Below, one piece after another: positions 5,685 to 7,480 of a stretch of 7,480 nt of DNA (positions are counted from its first letter, which is position 1; every line of letters begins with the position of its first letter). The notes under the pieces were generated by a model. The model was not told the origin of the DNA and searched no databases. It was given only the letters and a program-made list of their open reading frames with translations. The position numbers and the translations under genes are program-made. Origin of the DNA: Ruminococcaceae bacterium UBA1691 (lineage in GTDB: Bacteria > Bacillota > Clostridia > Oscillospirales > Acutalibacteraceae). The stretch covers positions 11,150 through 18,629 of the forward strand of contig DCJV01000128.1 in assembly GCA_002320555.1 (NCBI GenBank). Reading direction: 5' to 3'.

Positions 5685-7480
5685 ATGGATACGACTGTAT
5701 CGGAGAAATACGATGCGGATCAGATCCAGGTTCTGGAGGGCCTTGAAGCAGTCCGTAAACGCCCCGGTATGTATATCGGTTCCACTGGTCCGAGGGGACT
5801 GCATCATCTGGTTTATGAGATCGTCGATAACTCCATCGATGAAGCGCTTGCCGGTTTCTGTACACATATCGAAGTGGAAATTCTGCCGGACGATGTGATC
5901 AGCGTACGGGATAATGGACGCGGCATTCCTGTCGGAATCAATGAGAAATCCGGTATTCCTGCAGTGACTCTGGTTCTGACAGTGCTGCATGCAGGCGGTA
6001 AATTCGGCGGCAGCGGCTATAAGGTTTCCGGCGGCCTGCACGGCGTGGGTTCCTCTGTGGTAAACGCTTTGTCGGAATGGATGGAGATTGAGGTCTCCCA
6101 GGATGGCCATATTCATCACCAGCGCTTCGAGCGCGGCAATATCGCCACGGATCTTACCGTGATTGGAGATACAGAGGAAACCGGTACCTTTATCAAATTC
6201 AAGGCGGATCCAGAAATCTTCCAGGAGACAACGGTCTATGAATATGAAATTCTCCAGCGCAGGCTTCGCGAGCAGGCGTTTCTGAATGCCGGCCTTTCGA
6301 TTACGCTGACGGATAGCCGTGATCCGGAAAATATCATCAGTGAAAAATTCTGTTACGTAGGCGGTATCTCATCCTTTGTTGAATATATCAATGAGAGCCG
6401 GAAGCTGACGCCACTGCATGAAACACCAATCCACCTAACCACCGTGGTGGGAGACCGTTCTGCAGAAGTCGCCATGATGTATAACGATAGCTATAACGAG
6501 ACGATTTTAAGCTTTGCCAATAATGTGCATACAGTGGACGGCGGTACTCATGAGACCGGCTTTAAAACAGCGCTGACCCGTGTTTTCAACGATTATGGCC
6601 GGAAATATGGCATTCTCAAGGATAACGATAAAAATCTCTCCGGCGACGACGTAAGGGAGGGCCTTGTTGCGGTGATCAGCGTCAAGCTGACAGATGCGCA
6701 GTTTGAGGGCCAGACAAAGGGAAAACTCGGCAATACGGATATAGGCCAGCTGGTATCCCAGATGGTCTATGAAAAGCTGATGACGTATTATGAGGAAAAT
6801 CCGGCAATCGTCAAGGCAATTTATGCAAAAGCGTTGGATGCCGCACGCGCCCGTGAAGCGGCGCGAAAGGCGCGCGATATGGCGCGGCGCAAATCTGCCC
6901 TGGAGGGAAATTCCCTGCCTGGAAAGCTTGCGGACTGCACAGACCGGAATCCGGAACATACGGAAATTTATATCGTTGAGGGAGATTCCGCAGGTGGGTC
7001 TGCCAAGGAAGGACGGGATCGTACCTTCCAGGCGATTTTGCCGCTTTGGGGCAAGATGCTCAACGTGGAAAAGGCGCGGCTTGACAAGGTCATTGGCAAT
7101 GATAAGCTGATGCCGGTTGTCACTGCGCTCGGTACGGGAATCGGAGACGAATTTGACATTACCAAGCTGAGGTATCACAAGGTCGTCATCATGGCGGATG
7201 CCGATGTCGACGGTGCCCATATTCGGACGCTGATGCTTACATTCTTTTTCCGTTACATGCGCCCCCTGATCGATAACGGCTTTATTTATATTGCCCAGCC
7301 TCCGCTGTTTAAAATCAGCAAAGGCAAAAATGTGAAATATGCTTTCTCAGATGATGAGCGTGATGAGTATATCGCGGAGTTAGGTGGAAACTGCGATATT
7401 CAGCGCTACAAAGGCCTTGGCGAAATGGACCCGCACCAGCTCTGGGAAACGACGATGGATCCAGAATTCCGCACGATGCT
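5685..7480 (+). CDS. gyrB: DNA gyrase subunit B (3' end beyond window)
   Basis: GyrB is the ATPase subunit of the type IIA topoisomerase that introduces negative supercoils. 598 codons are present and the frame runs off the window; family length suggests about 40-50 residues are missing. The GHKL ATPase domain shows YEIVDNSIDEA with Glu45 and Asn49, DNGRG (76-80) and GGLHGVG (116-122). The transducer follows, with the QTKGKLGN loop (343-350). The TOPRIM domain has EGDSAGG (432-438) and DADVDG (505-510), then the tail RYKGLGEMDPHQLWETTMDP (574-593). The ATG at 5685, with AGGGAG (5671-5676) eight bases upstream, gives the family-typical N-terminus. An in-frame TTG at 5610 with GGAGGG (5597-5602) at seven bases, and an ATG at 5550, would add 25 or 45 residues. 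Trp455 replaces the usual Lys/Arg. A gap of 155 bases separates it from remB if this start is right. Confidence 0.97.
   Translation, partial: MDTTVSEKYDADQIQVLEGLEAVRKRPGMYIGSTGPRGLHHLVYEIVDNSIDEALAGFCTHIEVEILPDDVISVRDNGRGIPVGINEKSGIPAVTLVLTVLHAGGKFGGSGYKVSGGLHGVGSSVVNALSEWMEIEVSQDGHIHHQRFERGNIATDLTVIGDTEETGTFIKFKADPEIFQETTVYEYEILQRRLREQAFLNAGLSITLTDSRDPENIISEKFCYVGGISSFVEYINESRKLTPLHETPIHLTTVVGDRSAEVAMMYNDSYNETILSFANNVHTVDGGTHETGFKTALTRVFNDYGRKYGILKDNDKNLSGDDVREGLVAVISVKLTDAQFEGQTKGKLGNTDIGQLVSQMVYEKLMTYYEENPAIVKAIYAKALDAARAREAARKARDMARRKSALEGNSLPGKLADCTDRNPEHTEIYIVEGDSAGGSAKEGRDRTFQAILPLWGKMLNVEKARLDKVIGNDKLMPVVTALGTGIGDEFDITKLRYHKVVIMADADVDGAHIRTLMLTFFFRYMRPLIDNGFIYIAQPPLFKISKGKNVKYAFSDDERDEYIAELGGNCDIQRYKGLGEMDPHQLWETTMDPEFRTM

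Noticed and set aside
6507..7220. Minus-strand 237-codon frame inside gyrB
   Set aside because: It is antisense to conserved GyrB transducer and TOPRIM sequence, with no independent support.
1..7480. Search for mobile elements, CRISPR repeats, tRNA/rRNA genes, riboswitches or defence genes
   Set aside because: Nothing of this kind was seen by eye; all large frames belong to conserved origin-region housekeeping genes.

Overview
This window is the chromosomal replication-origin neighbourhood of a Gram-positive bacterium, most likely an anaerobic member of class Clostridia. The gene order is yidD-rnpA-rpmH (leftward), then dnaA, oriC, dnaN, an S4-domain gene (yaaA/rlbA type), recF, remB and gyrB (rightward). 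This is the conserved Bacillota origin layout. The wording of several proteins (DnaA beginning MNSF.EIW with a very short domain II, GyrB with LPLWGKMLN and ADADVDG) recalls Oscillospirales/Ruminococcaceae-like relatives from memory, but the exact taxon cannot be fixed without a search.

Left part (1-810, minus strand): rpmH (L34), rnpA (RNase P protein) and yidD (membrane-insertion factor) form one leftward operon that probably continues into yidC outside the window. A 13-bp hairpin with a short U-run lies between rpmH and rnpA and could lower rnpA output relative to L34. The rnpA stop and yidD start overlap as ATGA.

Gene-free stretch 811-1153 (343 bases): two strong back-to-back sigma-A-type promoters, for rpmH (perfect TTGACA/TATAAT, 18-bp spacer) and for dnaA (TTGAAA, 17 bp, extended -10 TGa-TAGAAT). 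Three one-mismatch DnaA-box-like 9-mers lie between and over them, and each promoter drives a leader of about 100 nt.

Middle: dnaA (432 aa) is followed by a 286-base intergenic region that is the likely unwinding half of oriC. It holds a series of TTTTCCACN-type DnaA boxes ending in two directly abutting copies, then a GCCT spacer, a DnaA-trio-like row (CTA-TTA-CTA-AGA-CTA) and an AT-rich stretch before dnaN. This matches the basal unwinding system known from Bacillus subtilis.

Right part (2739-7480, plus strand): dnaN (clamp), S4 gene, recF, remB and gyrB (3' end cut by the window). Spacing is tight (22 nt, ATGA overlap, 31 nt), which fits an operon. DnaA opens the origin, DnaN tethers the polymerase, RecF serves gap repair, and gyrase relieves supercoiling. 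RnpA, L34 and YidD serve RNA processing, translation and membrane biogenesis.

I found no mobile element, CRISPR array, tRNA/rRNA, defence system or clearly new system. The items worth attention are regulatory: the origin architecture, the rpmH-rnpA hairpin, the dnaA leader, alternative start codons, and a Trp at a drug-relevant GyrB position.
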